Positions 32,638 to 41,030 of a stretch of 41,030 bases of DNA are shown here, piece by piece. The translations under genes were made by a program, and so were the position numbers. Origin of the DNA: CAYTLQ01 sp964438715 (GTDB lineage Bacteria; Bacteroidota; Ignavibacteria; Ignavibacteriales; Ignavibacteriaceae); the NCBI GenBank assembly GCA_964438715.1, contig CAYTLQ010000002.1:1-41030 (forward strand), in the 5' to 3' direction. Position 1 is the first letter of the stretch. The number at the start of each line of letters is the position of its first letter. The notes under the pieces were generated by a model. The model saw only the letters and a list, made by a program, of their open reading frames with translations, was not told the origin of the DNA and made no database searches.

Positions 32638-33834
32638 ATGAAAGAGGTAAGACTCTTTTTTGTTCTTTTTGTATTAATGTGGGTCACATCCAACGCCCAG
32701 GTATATAAGGAAAGTTGGGCATTTGGTTTTGGGCTTACTGTCCCCCGGTTTTTCGGTACCGATGTAAACGGTAGCGAATTTAATGGAGGAATTCATTCGA
32801 CGATTCAGGCAAATCTATCTGAACATTCAAATTTCCGGATGAATTTGAAGGCCTTAATGGTAAGATCTTTTTCAGCGCCTGTTGAGAATAATCATGTTTC
32901 TCTGGGCTTTGACTACCTTTATCATTTTTCTCCCTGTGAAAATGTTAACCCTTATCTGGGATTAGGTGTTTCAGGAATTTTTTATCAATTAAAAAATACA
33001 AGTGCGGGTATCAAAGAAGGAACTAATCTCGATTATCATGTTAATATGCTTTTTGGGGTTCAGTGGGGTATTCTCGATGAATATCTGGGTAGCGACTGGA
33101 AAATAAAAACCGAACTCGGTTATCATACAGTTCCAAGCGATAAATTCGATGGAACTTTTGGTCCGGCAGGTGGTGTATTTGGGGGTGGAAACGATGCCTT
33201 CTTCTCATTTGACATTGGAGCCCTCTATTATTTTGATTTGGGAACTAAAGCAAAATATTGTGATTTGTATGAAGGAGTTCTTAATGTAAAAGTTACTGAA
33301 GACTCTAAAGTTAATATCGATTATGATAAAATAGAAAGTATTGTACAAAAATACTCATCAGAAGGTGGCTCCGATATTGACTACAACAGAATTGAAGATA
33401 TCGTAAAACGCAATGCCGCATCTTCTACAACAAATATCTACCAGACTCCTGCTTCAGGCGATAAGAATACTTCGACTTCAACTGTTATTAATCAGGGCAA
33501 CTGGGTACTCGTTGGTGTAAATTTCAACCAGAATCAGGTTTCATTTACTCCGGAATCCTACCCTGTGCTTATTAATGCGGCACAAATCTTATTGGCAAAT
33601 CCGGATATGCGTGTGGAAATTCAGGGGCATACCGACAATACCGGTAATCCCGAAACTAACAAGAGAATTTCTCTTGCAAGGGCTGAGTTTGTAAAGAAGT
33701 TCTTAATTTCTAAAGGTGTCAGTGCCTCAAGGCTTACTACTGTTGGCTTTGGTGATACTAAACCGATTTCCGATAACTCCACCGCAGAAGGACGCGCTTT
33801 TAATAGAAGAATTGAATTTAGGGTAATTAAATAA
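32638..33834 (+). CDS. OmpA-family outer-membrane protein
   Basis: 398 residues from the ATG at 32638, which has AAGGCGG 4 nt upstream; an earlier in-frame ATG at 32623 overlaps that ribosome binding site. Signal peptide MKEVRLFFVLFVLMWVTSNA. An N-terminal eight-strand-type barrel (about 25-200, ending FSFDIGALYYFDLG) is followed by a linker. The C-terminal OmpA domain (about 290-398) has VEIQGHTDNTGNPETN and FNRRIEFRV, the peptidoglycan-binding pattern. The linker contains two 20-residue repeats (33313-33372 and 33373-33432), NIDYDKIESIVQKYSS and DIDYNRIEDIVKRNAA. It tethers outer membrane to peptidoglycan. A terminator follows. Confidence 0.9.
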   Translation: MKEVRLFFVLFVLMWVTSNAQVYKESWAFGFGLTVPRFFGTDVNGSEFNGGIHSTIQANLSEHSNFRMNLKALMVRSFSAPVENNHVSLGFDYLYHFSPCENVNPYLGLGVSGIFYQLKNTSAGIKEGTNLDYHVNMLFGVQWGILDEYLGSDWKIKTELGYHTVPSDKFDGTFGPAGGVFGGGNDAFFSFDIGALYYFDLGTKAKYCDLYEGVLNVKVTEDSKVNIDYDKIESIVQKYSSEGGSDIDYNRIEDIVKRNAASSTTNIYQTPASGDKNTSTSTVINQGNWVLVGVNFNQNQVSFTPESYPVLINAAQILLANPDMRVEIQGHTDNTGNPETNKRISLARAEFVKKFLISKGVSASRLTTVGFGDTKPISDNSTAEGRAFNRRIEFRVIK

Positions 33835-33859
33835 ACTCTCTCATTAAATCCTTTTCTCG

Positions 33860-33893
33860 GGCTATACTGGTTTTTTCCGGTATAGCCTTTTTT
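33860..33893 (+). terminator. Rho-independent terminator after the OmpA-family gene
   Basis: GGCTATACTGG (33860-33870) pairs with CCGGTATAGCC (33877-33887) with one wobble around TTTTTT, followed by six T. It ends the OmpA-family transcript 25 nt past the stop. Confidence 0.92.
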
Positions 33894-34004
33894 ATTACAA
33901 ATCAAAGACTAAACAGAGAACAAAATAATAACTTCTCATTCTCCTGCTACATCACTTTAAATTTTTAAACGCATTTCTTTGAGACTTATTAAATTGAAAA
34001 TTGA

Positions 34005-35222
34005 ATGAAAAATTTTCTGTTGATGCCTGCATGGAAAAGAAACCTTGTTATAATATGGATAAGTCAGTTCTTAGCCATGGCAGGTATGAGTACCGTTGTT
34101 CCGTTTCTTCCCTTATTTGTGAGAGAGCTCGGAGTTAATACACTTGCTGATACAGCACTTTGGAGCGGATTGGTATTCGCTGCCCCGTTTTTTGTATCGT
34201 TTCTTATTACTCCGGTTTGGGGAGCAATGGGGGACAAATACGGCAGGAAATTAATGACGGTGCGTGCAGTCATCGGGTTGAGTATAAGTTTAATTTTAAT
34301 TGGCTTTAGCAATTCAACCGGTGAACTTTTGATTTACCGAATTTTGCAGGGATTGTTAAGTGGTTTTTACCCTGCGGCGATGGCATTAGTCGCAGGAGGC
34401 TCGCCAAAAGAAAAAACTGCATTTGCTTTGGGTATGGTGCAGTCGGCAAATACTTCAGGAAACATAATCGGTCCATTAATTGGCGGAGTGGTCTCGGATT
34501 TATTTGGATTTCGTGCGGTATTTATTTTTGTTGGAACACTCATTGGTCTGACAGGTCTGCTGATACTTTATTTTGTTGAGGAAAAGAAAGAAACTAAACC
34601 ACAGGAAAAAAGTTTCACATTTCTTCAAAATTGGCAATTCGCGTTTCAATCGAAGCCCATACTTATTGCCGGTGTTTTTGTATTAACTGTTTCTCTGGCT
34701 GTAGCGCTATTGAGACCGGTATTTGTTCTTTATATTGAATTATTTAATATTCCCCGTGATATTCTTCCAACAGTAACCGGATTACTTTACAGTATCCTTG
34801 GAATATTTTCTGCAATTTCTTCATATTACTTAGGCAAAAGAATACAACCTGGGCGGGTAAAAAGTTATTTGATTACAAGTACATTACTTTGCGGATTAAT
34901 GTATCTTCTTCATACAATTGTGCCAAATGTTTTTTGGTTGATCCCTGTAAGAATTTTATTGGGTAGCGCTTATGGTATTATACTACCGGTTTTATTTACG
35001 ATAATCATGGAAAACTCCGGCCATGAACGAAAAGGCGGGATGATGGGAATTGCATCGAGCTGGCAAACTTTGGGAAATCTTATTGGTCCTTTAATTTCAG
35101 GCACCCTGGCAGGAATATTCGGATTGAAAACAATATTTTTATTGGCGGGTATTCTCTTTATACTAATTTCAATATCAACCTCATTCTTCAAAGTTCCTAT
35201 TGATTATAAATACCGGCATTAG
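34005..35222 (+). CDS. Major facilitator superfamily efflux transporter
   Basis: 405 residues with twelve predicted membrane helices and no signal peptide. MFS motif A is seen as GAMGDKYGRKLMTVRAV in the loop after helix 2. Motif C-like glycines in GMVQSANTSGNIIGPLIGG (helix 5) point to the drug/H+ antiporter branch, and the symmetrical SSWQTLGNLIGPLISGTLAGIFG repeats the pattern in the second half. It probably exports a drug or metabolite with protons; substrate unknown. It has a weak ribosome binding site and stands between two oppositely organised genes, convergent with the MATE gene (8 nt apart). Confidence 0.93.
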   Translation: MKNFLLMPAWKRNLVIIWISQFLAMAGMSTVVPFLPLFVRELGVNTLADTALWSGLVFAAPFFVSFLITPVWGAMGDKYGRKLMTVRAVIGLSISLILIGFSNSTGELLIYRILQGLLSGFYPAAMALVAGGSPKEKTAFALGMVQSANTSGNIIGPLIGGVVSDLFGFRAVFIFVGTLIGLTGLLILYFVEEKKETKPQEKSFTFLQNWQFAFQSKPILIAGVFVLTVSLAVALLRPVFVLYIELFNIPRDILPTVTGLLYSILGIFSAISSYYLGKRIQPGRVKSYLITSTLLCGLMYLLHTIVPNVFWLIPVRILLGSAYGIILPVLFTIIMENSGHERKGGMMGIASSWQTLGNLIGPLISGTLAGIFGLKTIFLLAGILFILISISTSFFKVPIDYKYRH

Positions 35223-35230
35223 AAGGATGA

Positions 35231-36586
35231 TTAATGAAAAATATGGCTCACTTGCCACTTACCATAGGCAAATTTAAGTATTATTATTCCTGAAAAAAGT
35301 AAAATATAAACCGGTAAACCTAACCATGCCCCCAGAAGTCCCCAGTTCAGGTAAACCCCAAGAAAATATGATATTGGAACAAAGGCAACGAGATTAGCTA
35401 ATACTTCAGCAAACATTACGAAACGGGTCTTCCCAACAGCCTGTAAAGCATTTGCCAGAACAATTCCGGAAGCGTAAAAGAATTGTGCGATTCCGGCTAT
35501 TCTCATTGCAGGTTTTGCAATTTCAATTATTGCAATATCATCAGTTATCAGTCGTAAAAGAAATTCCGGTAAAAGTACATACAGAATAGCCAGAAAGAGT
35601 GTATAATAAGTTGCTATTTTTGCTGTCTCGACTGCCAAAAGACGAGCCATTATCTCTTTACCGCGACCAAGATTATTTCCAACAAGTGTCTGCACTGCGA
35701 TACCAAACCCGAAGCAGGGAAGAAATGACATAAAAAGAGTGCTTATGATTGCCTGAGTAGCCGCCTGCTCCACGATACCTATTAATCCTGTTATTGCTAC
35801 AAAAGATAAAAAGCCTACAAGAATAAATACATTTTGAAACGAAACAGGTAAGGAGAGTTTGAAAATTGACTTAATGATTTGTGAATTGAATTTAAGGTTA
35901 TGAAAAAATCTGTATCGGGTAATATATTTTGCACGAAGCGACATTATTAAATAAAAAAAGGCATCACAAATAGTTGCTAATGAGGAGCCAAAACCGGAAC
36001 CGGCAACCCCCATTTCCGGGGCTCCGAATTTTCCGTAAATGAACATATAATTAAAAAGTATATTGAGCAGGTTTACGGTGATGCCCGATACCATGAAAAG
36101 TCTTGTATTTCCAATACCGAAATAAAATCCCCGAAATGAAACTGTGAGAAGAAAAAAGGGGAGTCCTATTAAACGATAAAAAATAAATTCACCGGCAAGA
36201 TCACCCACTTTTTCATCCTTGGCAAAAAAGTGTGCAATAATATCCGAACCAACCATACCCGCGCCGGCAATTAAAACTCCTATAGATAAAGCAATTAATA
36301 GAGAGTTAAAAAGTACTACACTGCATTCGTCATAATTTTTCTGTCCGAATTTCCTGGCTATCAGAATATGAGTACCCGTTGCAAGGCTTGAGAAAAAACT
36401 TACTATTGCCCATGTAGCAAGAACACTTATTCCCATTGCGGCGAGTGCATATTCTGCCGCTTCAAGGCGACCAACAAGCGCTGCATCAACCATTGAGACT
36501 ATCATCTGTGCTGAATGTCCGGCGATTGCCGGCAGTGCGATTTTCAGGATAGTCTTATAATGAGAATTTACGGGAAAAATTTTCAT
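35231..36586 (-). CDS. MATE family efflux transporter
   Basis: 451 residues with twelve helices in two homologous halves. Signature stretches: ILKIALPAIAGHSAQMIVSMVDAALVGRL at the start, LATGTHILIARKFGQKNYDE, and in the second half FGFGIAVQTLVGNNLGRGKE, both typical of NorM/DinF-like MATE proteins. They export cationic or organic solutes with Na+ or H+. The stop faces that of the MFS gene, so two different multidrug-type pumps share this spot on opposite strands; whether they are linked is unknown. Confidence 0.93.
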   Translation of the reverse strand: MKIFPVNSHYKTILKIALPAIAGHSAQMIVSMVDAALVGRLEAAEYALAAMGISVLATWAIVSFFSSLATGTHILIARKFGQKNYDECSVVLFNSLLIALSIGVLIAGAGMVGSDIIAHFFAKDEKVGDLAGEFIFYRLIGLPFFLLTVSFRGFYFGIGNTRLFMVSGITVNLLNILFNYMFIYGKFGAPEMGVAGSGFGSSLATICDAFFYLIMSLRAKYITRYRFFHNLKFNSQIIKSIFKLSLPVSFQNVFILVGFLSFVAITGLIGIVEQAATQAIISTLFMSFLPCFGFGIAVQTLVGNNLGRGKEIMARLLAVETAKIATYYTLFLAILYVLLPEFLLRLITDDIAIIEIAKPAMRIAGIAQFFYASGIVLANALQAVGKTRFVMFAEVLANLVAFVPISYFLGVYLNWGLLGAWLGLPVYILLFSGIIILKFAYGKWQVSHIFH

Positions 36587-36859
36587 AAACTTAAATGTAC
36601 GGATAAATTATATTATTCTTACAGATTTATTTTTGATTCAAAAATTTTTTGAGAACCAGCGAATTCTAATTGAATGATTCGGAACCGGAACTGAAAATTT
36701 TCGGTTTTTTACTGTACGGTGGTTTTGTTTACAGTAGTGTAGGTATGCACTGTTATTCAGAATGCATACCTGAATTGTTGCATATATTGAAAATTTTTCC
36801 AAAGTTAGAAAGTCACTCATTCATTTTTCAAAAACCGGAAATCACTATAAGGAGGCACA
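36587..36859. promoter_or_regulatory. Divergent intergenic region with a long hairpin upstream of the T9SS genes
   Basis: 273 bases. AGGTATGCA (36741-36749) and TGCATACCT (36763-36771) form a perfect 9-bp inverted repeat. CTG/CAG inside can extend the stem with an AA bulge. It lies about 90 nt before the ATG at 36860 and may be a leader hairpin or an operator. A second weak stem, AACCGGAA with TTTTCGGTT plus T run, lies around 36684-36711. AAGGAGG precedes the ATG. Confidence 0.45.
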
Positions 36860-38317
36860 ATGAAATACCGTTACTTCGCAATATTGATGATAGCAATATT
36901 TGTGACGACGATTAATGTCAATGCACAGACATTTACCGGCACCTGGTCTTGCGATTATGCTACATGGGATGAGCAACCAAATAGTACAGGATACAATACC
37001 CCATCTGTGGGAGTTATAAAACCCAATACATTTGTAGCCCTGGTCCATAGAAAATCGAACAGCACGAATTTTCTGGTTGGATATACAAACGCAACTGATT
37101 CTACCGGAAGAATGGGTGTATTTGGCTATGGCAGTGCACTTGCAGGATACCGCCAGACATGGGTTAGTGGATTTGATTTGGTAGAGATGTTGGAGGCTTA
37201 TGACATCGCCGCATCATCCGATTCTCTCGTCTATGTTCCAAATAATGATGTTGATAATAATATTCTCGTTTTTAAAATGTCTGCTGACTCTGTTGTTTCA
37301 ACGGATTACCGACTTGCAACCGGTGCAGATTCACTCTATGGCATTGATCTTGATGGAGCAAAAAATGTTTATGTTACTGTAGTAAAACCAAATCTCCCCG
37401 GTGAAGTCAGAATTTATCCATCCATTGCATCATCACCTGAATGGGCCGGTTCGCATTCAGTTGCTCCCTTACGCACCATCACCATGCCGGATTCAGGACA
37501 AATCAGAGATGTTACCGTTAACGAAAACGGCACAGTTATTTATGTTTCGAATTATACATTACGGAAGATTTATTGCTTTACCGGATCTATTGCCACCGGG
37601 TTTACTCAATTATCTACTTTTAATGTAACAATCCACGATACCTTAACATCCTCCGGTGGAACATTCGTGGAGTCGGGTCCATGGGGAATGAACTTATTAA
37701 AAAATAAGAATATTCTCGCTGTCTGTACAGCAGTAAATTTTTCAACCGGCGCAGGCTATGAATTGGCCAGACTTTATATGCTTAATCCGAATACCGGTGC
37801 AATTCTCGATACAATTGATTGCGCAGCGTGGAACTTTATGATGACAGGTGGTTATTCAAACAGGCCGGGAGGTACACAACCACGGGTATCAGGATATGCA
37901 TCTCCTTATTATGTTGATTGGGACGCCAACGACGGGTTATACACAGTATCGTATTATGGATGGACAGTTGATAAATGGTCGTATTCAGAAACACTACCAA
38001 CAATTCCCCTCACAATTGTTTCAGTCCGTAAAGAGGAAGCGCCGATTCCATCAAGAGTTGAATTACATCAAAATTTCCCGAATCCATTCAACCCAACAAC
38101 TACTATCCGGTTTACACTTTCACAAAACGAAAAAGTGACCCTCTCTGTTTATGACATCAATGGAAGATTGATTAATGAACTGATTAGCGGCTCACAATTA
38201 GAACCGGGAACATACTCAGTTACATTTGACGCTTCGAAACTTGCCAGTGGTACATATATTTACACTCTTACAACGAAAACATTTACCCAATCCGGTAAAA
38301 TGACACTTATAAAATAA
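36860..38317 (+). CDS. T9SS-secreted protein with beta-propeller-like body
   Basis: 485 residues. Signal peptide MKYRYFAILMIAIFVTTINVNA, cut before QTFTG. The body (about 25-390) is beta-rich. LVYVPNNDVDNNILVFKMS, GIDLDGAKNVYVTVVKP, VTVNENGTVIYVSNYTLRKIYCF and YVDWDANDGLYTVSYYGW suggest NHL/SMP-30-type propeller blades, without visible catalytic residues. The last ~80 residues are a T9SS sorting domain (NFPNPFNPTTTIRFTL, then VYDINGRLI, and the final GKMTLIK). It begins with a strong AAGGAGG and is followed 19 nt later by a larger T9SS protein, probably in one transcript. Substrate or ligand unknown. Confidence 0.85.
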   Translation: MKYRYFAILMIAIFVTTINVNAQTFTGTWSCDYATWDEQPNSTGYNTPSVGVIKPNTFVALVHRKSNSTNFLVGYTNATDSTGRMGVFGYGSALAGYRQTWVSGFDLVEMLEAYDIAASSDSLVYVPNNDVDNNILVFKMSADSVVSTDYRLATGADSLYGIDLDGAKNVYVTVVKPNLPGEVRIYPSIASSPEWAGSHSVAPLRTITMPDSGQIRDVTVNENGTVIYVSNYTLRKIYCFTGSIATGFTQLSTFNVTIHDTLTSSGGTFVESGPWGMNLLKNKNILAVCTAVNFSTGAGYELARLYMLNPNTGAILDTIDCAAWNFMMTGGYSNRPGGTQPRVSGYASPYYVDWDANDGLYTVSYYGWTVDKWSYSETLPTIPLTIVSVRKEEAPIPSRVELHQNFPNPFNPTTTIRFTLSQNEKVTLSVYDINGRLINELISGSQLEPGTYSVTFDASKLASGTYIYTLTTKTFTQSGKMTLIK

Positions 38318-38336
38318 ATAACAGGAGATCTAATTA

Positions 38337-40973
38337 ATGAAGAATTCTCTTCGTGCTCTCTTTCTGTTGACAGTAATAACCTTAGTATTATTTCTACAGC
38401 AGGAAACAAAAGCTAATGTATTTGCGCATCATTTACGCGTAACGAATCCCGGCAGTAACCTACCTTTTGACGGAAGATTTGATGACGGTTCAGGTGCTGC
38501 TATACGGTTTATACTCAGCGATCGTGCTGATAGTATCTGGATTAACATTTACAGCGGGAATACTCTTGTACGAACTATTACTGATACCGGTTATACCAAT
38601 GTTGATACTTTTATTGTATGGGATGGAAAAAATAACAGCGGTCAGTATGTTCCAACAGGTAATTATACATATAGCGTGAAAGTCTGGAATTCCGGTTACG
38701 CTAATTATACTACAATTCATTATTCAACACCGGCGATCTTTACCCGTGGAGTAACAGCCGTAACTAATCCCTCATTAAAGAATTTCGGATTCATCTATAC
38801 GGCAAGTAACGGAGGATATGTTACCGGTGTTGCACGCCACGCAAATAATGGAACGGAATATGGTGATGTTCCGGGTGCTGCACTGCTGACAACTACCGGT
38901 ACTCCTGTCGGACCGAGTGAACTCCGATATTCATCGGAAGCAGATCAGGATGGTTATATTTACTTAATCGGAAGAACAAACCGTGAGATTTATCGCTATC
39001 ATACCGATTCTTTAAATGTATATATGATAGATTCTGGAGGTTATAAAACAAATATACAAGGTCTTGCCATTTACGGAACGGGAGTAAACAAGTATATTGT
39101 TGTTGTTGGAGATACTTCAATTTACGGTTTACCGATTGGTAATAATCATACTTATTTTGGTCAAAAAGATTTATTGGTATCTACAAATGGCGCCGGAATT
39201 ACTATGTACGACGCCGTGGTTACGAAGAGAGACTCTGTAAGTTTGTGGGTAACATTTTATGGTAGCCCTGATGGATCAACCAAACCGGGTCTTGCTAAAT
39301 TTGATTTTACAAACTATAACGGCGTTCCGAAAACTTTCCTTGATACAGTATGGACTGTTCGTTTAGATACAGGCCGTGCATCAACTTGTGCGATTTCTTA
39401 CGGAGCAACTGCCGCTGATGATATTATCTATCTTACTCAGGCAAGAATTGCCAGTGGTAATCCTCCTTCTCAAGCTATCTGGGCAATAAAGGGCATAAAT
39501 GGCTCAACTCCAACAAAGGAAGTAGCATATCAGGATTTACAGAATAATATAACTGCCATCAGAGCCGATGTTACAGTTGATGCCGCAGGTAACCTGATCT
39601 TCTTTGAAAATTCCAATGAAGAAGTAGTTATTATTTCTCCGCCAAATACCGGTAATTCATTTACAACCAACGCTCTTTCACCTATTCAGGTCATTCTTGC
39701 TGAGTCAATTTCAGCGGTGCGAATTGATGCAAATGGCGATTTTATTGCTGACAGACTTAATGAAATTGTTACTGTTATCGGAATTGTCAATTCAGTTAAC
39801 TGGACTGCATCCTCGAACCGTTTTCAGTATGCTATTCAGGATGCAACCGGTGGTATAGTTATTACGAAAGGTAGTGAACCGGGTGGCGGACCTGTTTATA
39901 AATACGGTGATAGGTTGTTGGTTACCGGTAAAGTAACTCAGTTTAATGGTACAGTTCAGTTAGAGTTAACTAATCTTGCCACTGACATACAGAAACTTGA
40001 TTCTCTCAACACATTGGTTCCGGTTGAACTTAGTGTAACAAAGTACATACAGAATGCTGAAAAGTATGAGAGCATGCTGATTAAGATCCCCGGTTTGGCA
40101 AAGACACCTACAAACACGGTTAACTGGCCTGCGTCTGGTTCTGATGCTAATATTAACATCTGGGACGGTTACACTTCAGCAGTCTTGCGTATCGACAGAG
40201 ACACCGATATTGATGGAACAACAGAACCAACTTTCCCGATATCAGTAATTGGCACAGCGACACAGTTCACTACTGCTAATCCTCCAAATGTCGGTTATCA
40301 GATTACCCCAAATAAATTTGCAGACATTACAGGTGGTGTTGCTGTTCCTCCACATCCGTATTTTGCCCTTGTCAGCCCTGCGAATAACACAATTATAACA
40401 ATTTCTGATTCATCACTGCCTTTAATGGCAACCTGGAGAAAAACTGTCGATCTAAACAACGATCCGATATTATATCAGTTTATGCTCTTGAAAACACCAC
40501 TTGCTACAAGTCCTGCTCTGAGTGATACTTTTTATAAGTTTACCGGTGCAACGGTACTAGGCTGGATGGGTGCCAATGACACACTCGTTACAAAATGGAC
40601 AGTTCGTTCAAAAGGTAATGAAACAACATTTATAACCAGTGTTGATACATTCAATATCACCTTTATTAAAAACATTACGGGTATCAGGAAAGAATCCGGT
40701 GTTCCTGTGAAATTCTTTGTCGATCAGAATTACCCAAATCCATTTAACCCTGCCACAACTATACGCTTTGGATTACCCTCCGAAGCTATGGTAGATTTAA
40801 GGGTTTATAATATTCTTGGTCAGGAAGTTGCTGTTTTGGTAAATGGTGAAAATTATAAAGCCGGAAATTACAGCGTTAATTTCGATGCAAGCAGACTTGC
40901 AACAGGCACATACATCTACCGTATTCAGGCAGGTAACTTCGTTGAAACGAAAAAGATGATTCTTGTAAAATAG
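38337..40973 (+). CDS. Large modular T9SS-secreted surface protein (FlgD-Ig, propeller, OB-like, Fn3-like)
   Basis: 878 residues. Signal peptide with hydrophobic core LFLLTVITLVLFL. Residues about 30-115 resemble the FlgD Ig-like fold (WDGKNNSGQYVPTGNYTYSV). About 130-440 is beta-rich with propeller-like repeats. About 455-575 has an OB-like unit (VTVIGIVNSVNW, YAIQDATGGIVIT, GDRLLVTGKVTQFNG) like DUF5689-type domains. About 670-790 is Fn3-like. About 800-878 is the T9SS sorting domain (NYPNPFNPATTIRFGL, VYNILGQEVAVLV, KKMILVK). AGGAG precedes the ATG. It is probably an adhesin-like or binding surface protein. No catalytic motif is seen; domain borders are approximate. Confidence 0.83.
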   Translation: MKNSLRALFLLTVITLVLFLQQETKANVFAHHLRVTNPGSNLPFDGRFDDGSGAAIRFILSDRADSIWINIYSGNTLVRTITDTGYTNVDTFIVWDGKNNSGQYVPTGNYTYSVKVWNSGYANYTTIHYSTPAIFTRGVTAVTNPSLKNFGFIYTASNGGYVTGVARHANNGTEYGDVPGAALLTTTGTPVGPSELRYSSEADQDGYIYLIGRTNREIYRYHTDSLNVYMIDSGGYKTNIQGLAIYGTGVNKYIVVVGDTSIYGLPIGNNHTYFGQKDLLVSTNGAGITMYDAVVTKRDSVSLWVTFYGSPDGSTKPGLAKFDFTNYNGVPKTFLDTVWTVRLDTGRASTCAISYGATAADDIIYLTQARIASGNPPSQAIWAIKGINGSTPTKEVAYQDLQNNITAIRADVTVDAAGNLIFFENSNEEVVIISPPNTGNSFTTNALSPIQVILAESISAVRIDANGDFIADRLNEIVTVIGIVNSVNWTASSNRFQYAIQDATGGIVITKGSEPGGGPVYKYGDRLLVTGKVTQFNGTVQLELTNLATDIQKLDSLNTLVPVELSVTKYIQNAEKYESMLIKIPGLAKTPTNTVNWPASGSDANINIWDGYTSAVLRIDRDTDIDGTTEPTFPISVIGTATQFTTANPPNVGYQITPNKFADITGGVAVPPHPYFALVSPANNTIITISDSSLPLMATWRKTVDLNNDPILYQFMLLKTPLATSPALSDTFYKFTGATVLGWMGANDTLVTKWTVRSKGNETTFITSVDTFNITFIKNITGIRKESGVPVKFFVDQNYPNPFNPATTIRFGLPSEAMVDLRVYNILGQEVAVLVNGENYKAGNYSVNFDASRLATGTYIYRIQAGNFVETKKMILVK

Positions 40974-40986
40974 AATTAATCTTAAT

Positions 40987-41030
40987 CTGTCACTTATACA
41001 AATCTCCGAGCCCACTAGACCGTACTAGAG
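40987..41030. other. Illumina Nextera adapter and i7 index (non-genomic)
   Basis: Bases 40987-41020 match the Nextera transposase-adapter read-through (CTGTCTCTTATACACATCT, then CCGAGCCCACGAGAC) with three substitutions (A at 40992, A at 41001, T at 41016). They are followed by CGTACTAG (41021-41028), which is a standard i7 index. This is sequencing adapter left in the assembly, so nothing biological should be read from it. Confidence 0.93.

Noticed and set aside
36684..36711. Terminator-like stem plus T run upstream of the T9SS genes
   Set aside because: No plus-strand gene ends before it, and the stem is weak with a wobble; kept only as a note in the intergenic entry.

Overview
The window looks like one whole contig from a member of the Bacteroidota/Chlorobi lineage, most likely Ignavibacteriota (Ignavibacteria). 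The reasons are a low GC content, three secreted proteins ending in the type IX secretion (T9SS) sorting domain with the NxPNPFNPxTTI signature, a CIRCE-controlled groESL operon, an NrfHA nitrite ammonifier, and short GNA-loop hairpin repeats in the larger intergenic regions. This placement is an inference from gene content. The last 44 bases are Illumina Nextera adapter plus an i7 index, so genomic sequence stops near 40986.

Layout, left to right. 1-820: decayed 3' end of a histidine-kinase ATPase domain, then a dense field of 13-nt mini-hairpins, including a 16-bp tandem array. 821-5540: a T9SS-secreted GHL10-type glycoside hydrolase, a small HEAT-repeat protein, an exported M28 peptidase and a DUF985 cupin. 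5537-12066 (minus): an apparent operon of a 1341-residue TPR protein with three CbbX-type AAA+ modules, then an ABC ATPase and its permease. 12067-12631: degenerate hairpin repeats. 12632-15383: YceH, then groES-groEL with CIRCE and promoter. 15459-18989: a candidate 52-residue membrane peptide overlapping nrfH, then nrfH, nrfA and an outer-membrane porin. 19512-24044: tyrosine degradation (hpd, hmgA, aminotransferase, fumarylacetoacetase).

24063-31644 (minus): a six-gene run of GH94 phosphorylase, AAC(3)-fold acetyltransferase, aldose 1-epimerase, L,D-transpeptidase-like protein, arginyltransferase-like protein without its N-terminal cysteines, and a Tat-exported PLP enzyme. 31740-36586: MarC-family protein, tRNA-Pro(CGG), OmpA-family protein, MFS transporter and MATE transporter. 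36860-40973: two adjacent T9SS cargo proteins.

How the genes fit together. NrfH and NrfA pass quinol electrons to nitrite. The tyrosine genes convert tyrosine towards fumarate and acetoacetate, but no maleylacetoacetate isomerase is present in the window. GH94 and the epimerase suggest beta-glucoside phosphorolysis followed by anomer conversion. GroESL is probably under HrcA heat-shock control. The least explained parts are the mini-hairpin field, the triple AAA+/ABC operon, the putative nrfH leader peptide, and the cysteine-less arginyltransferase beside a divergent YkuD-like protein.
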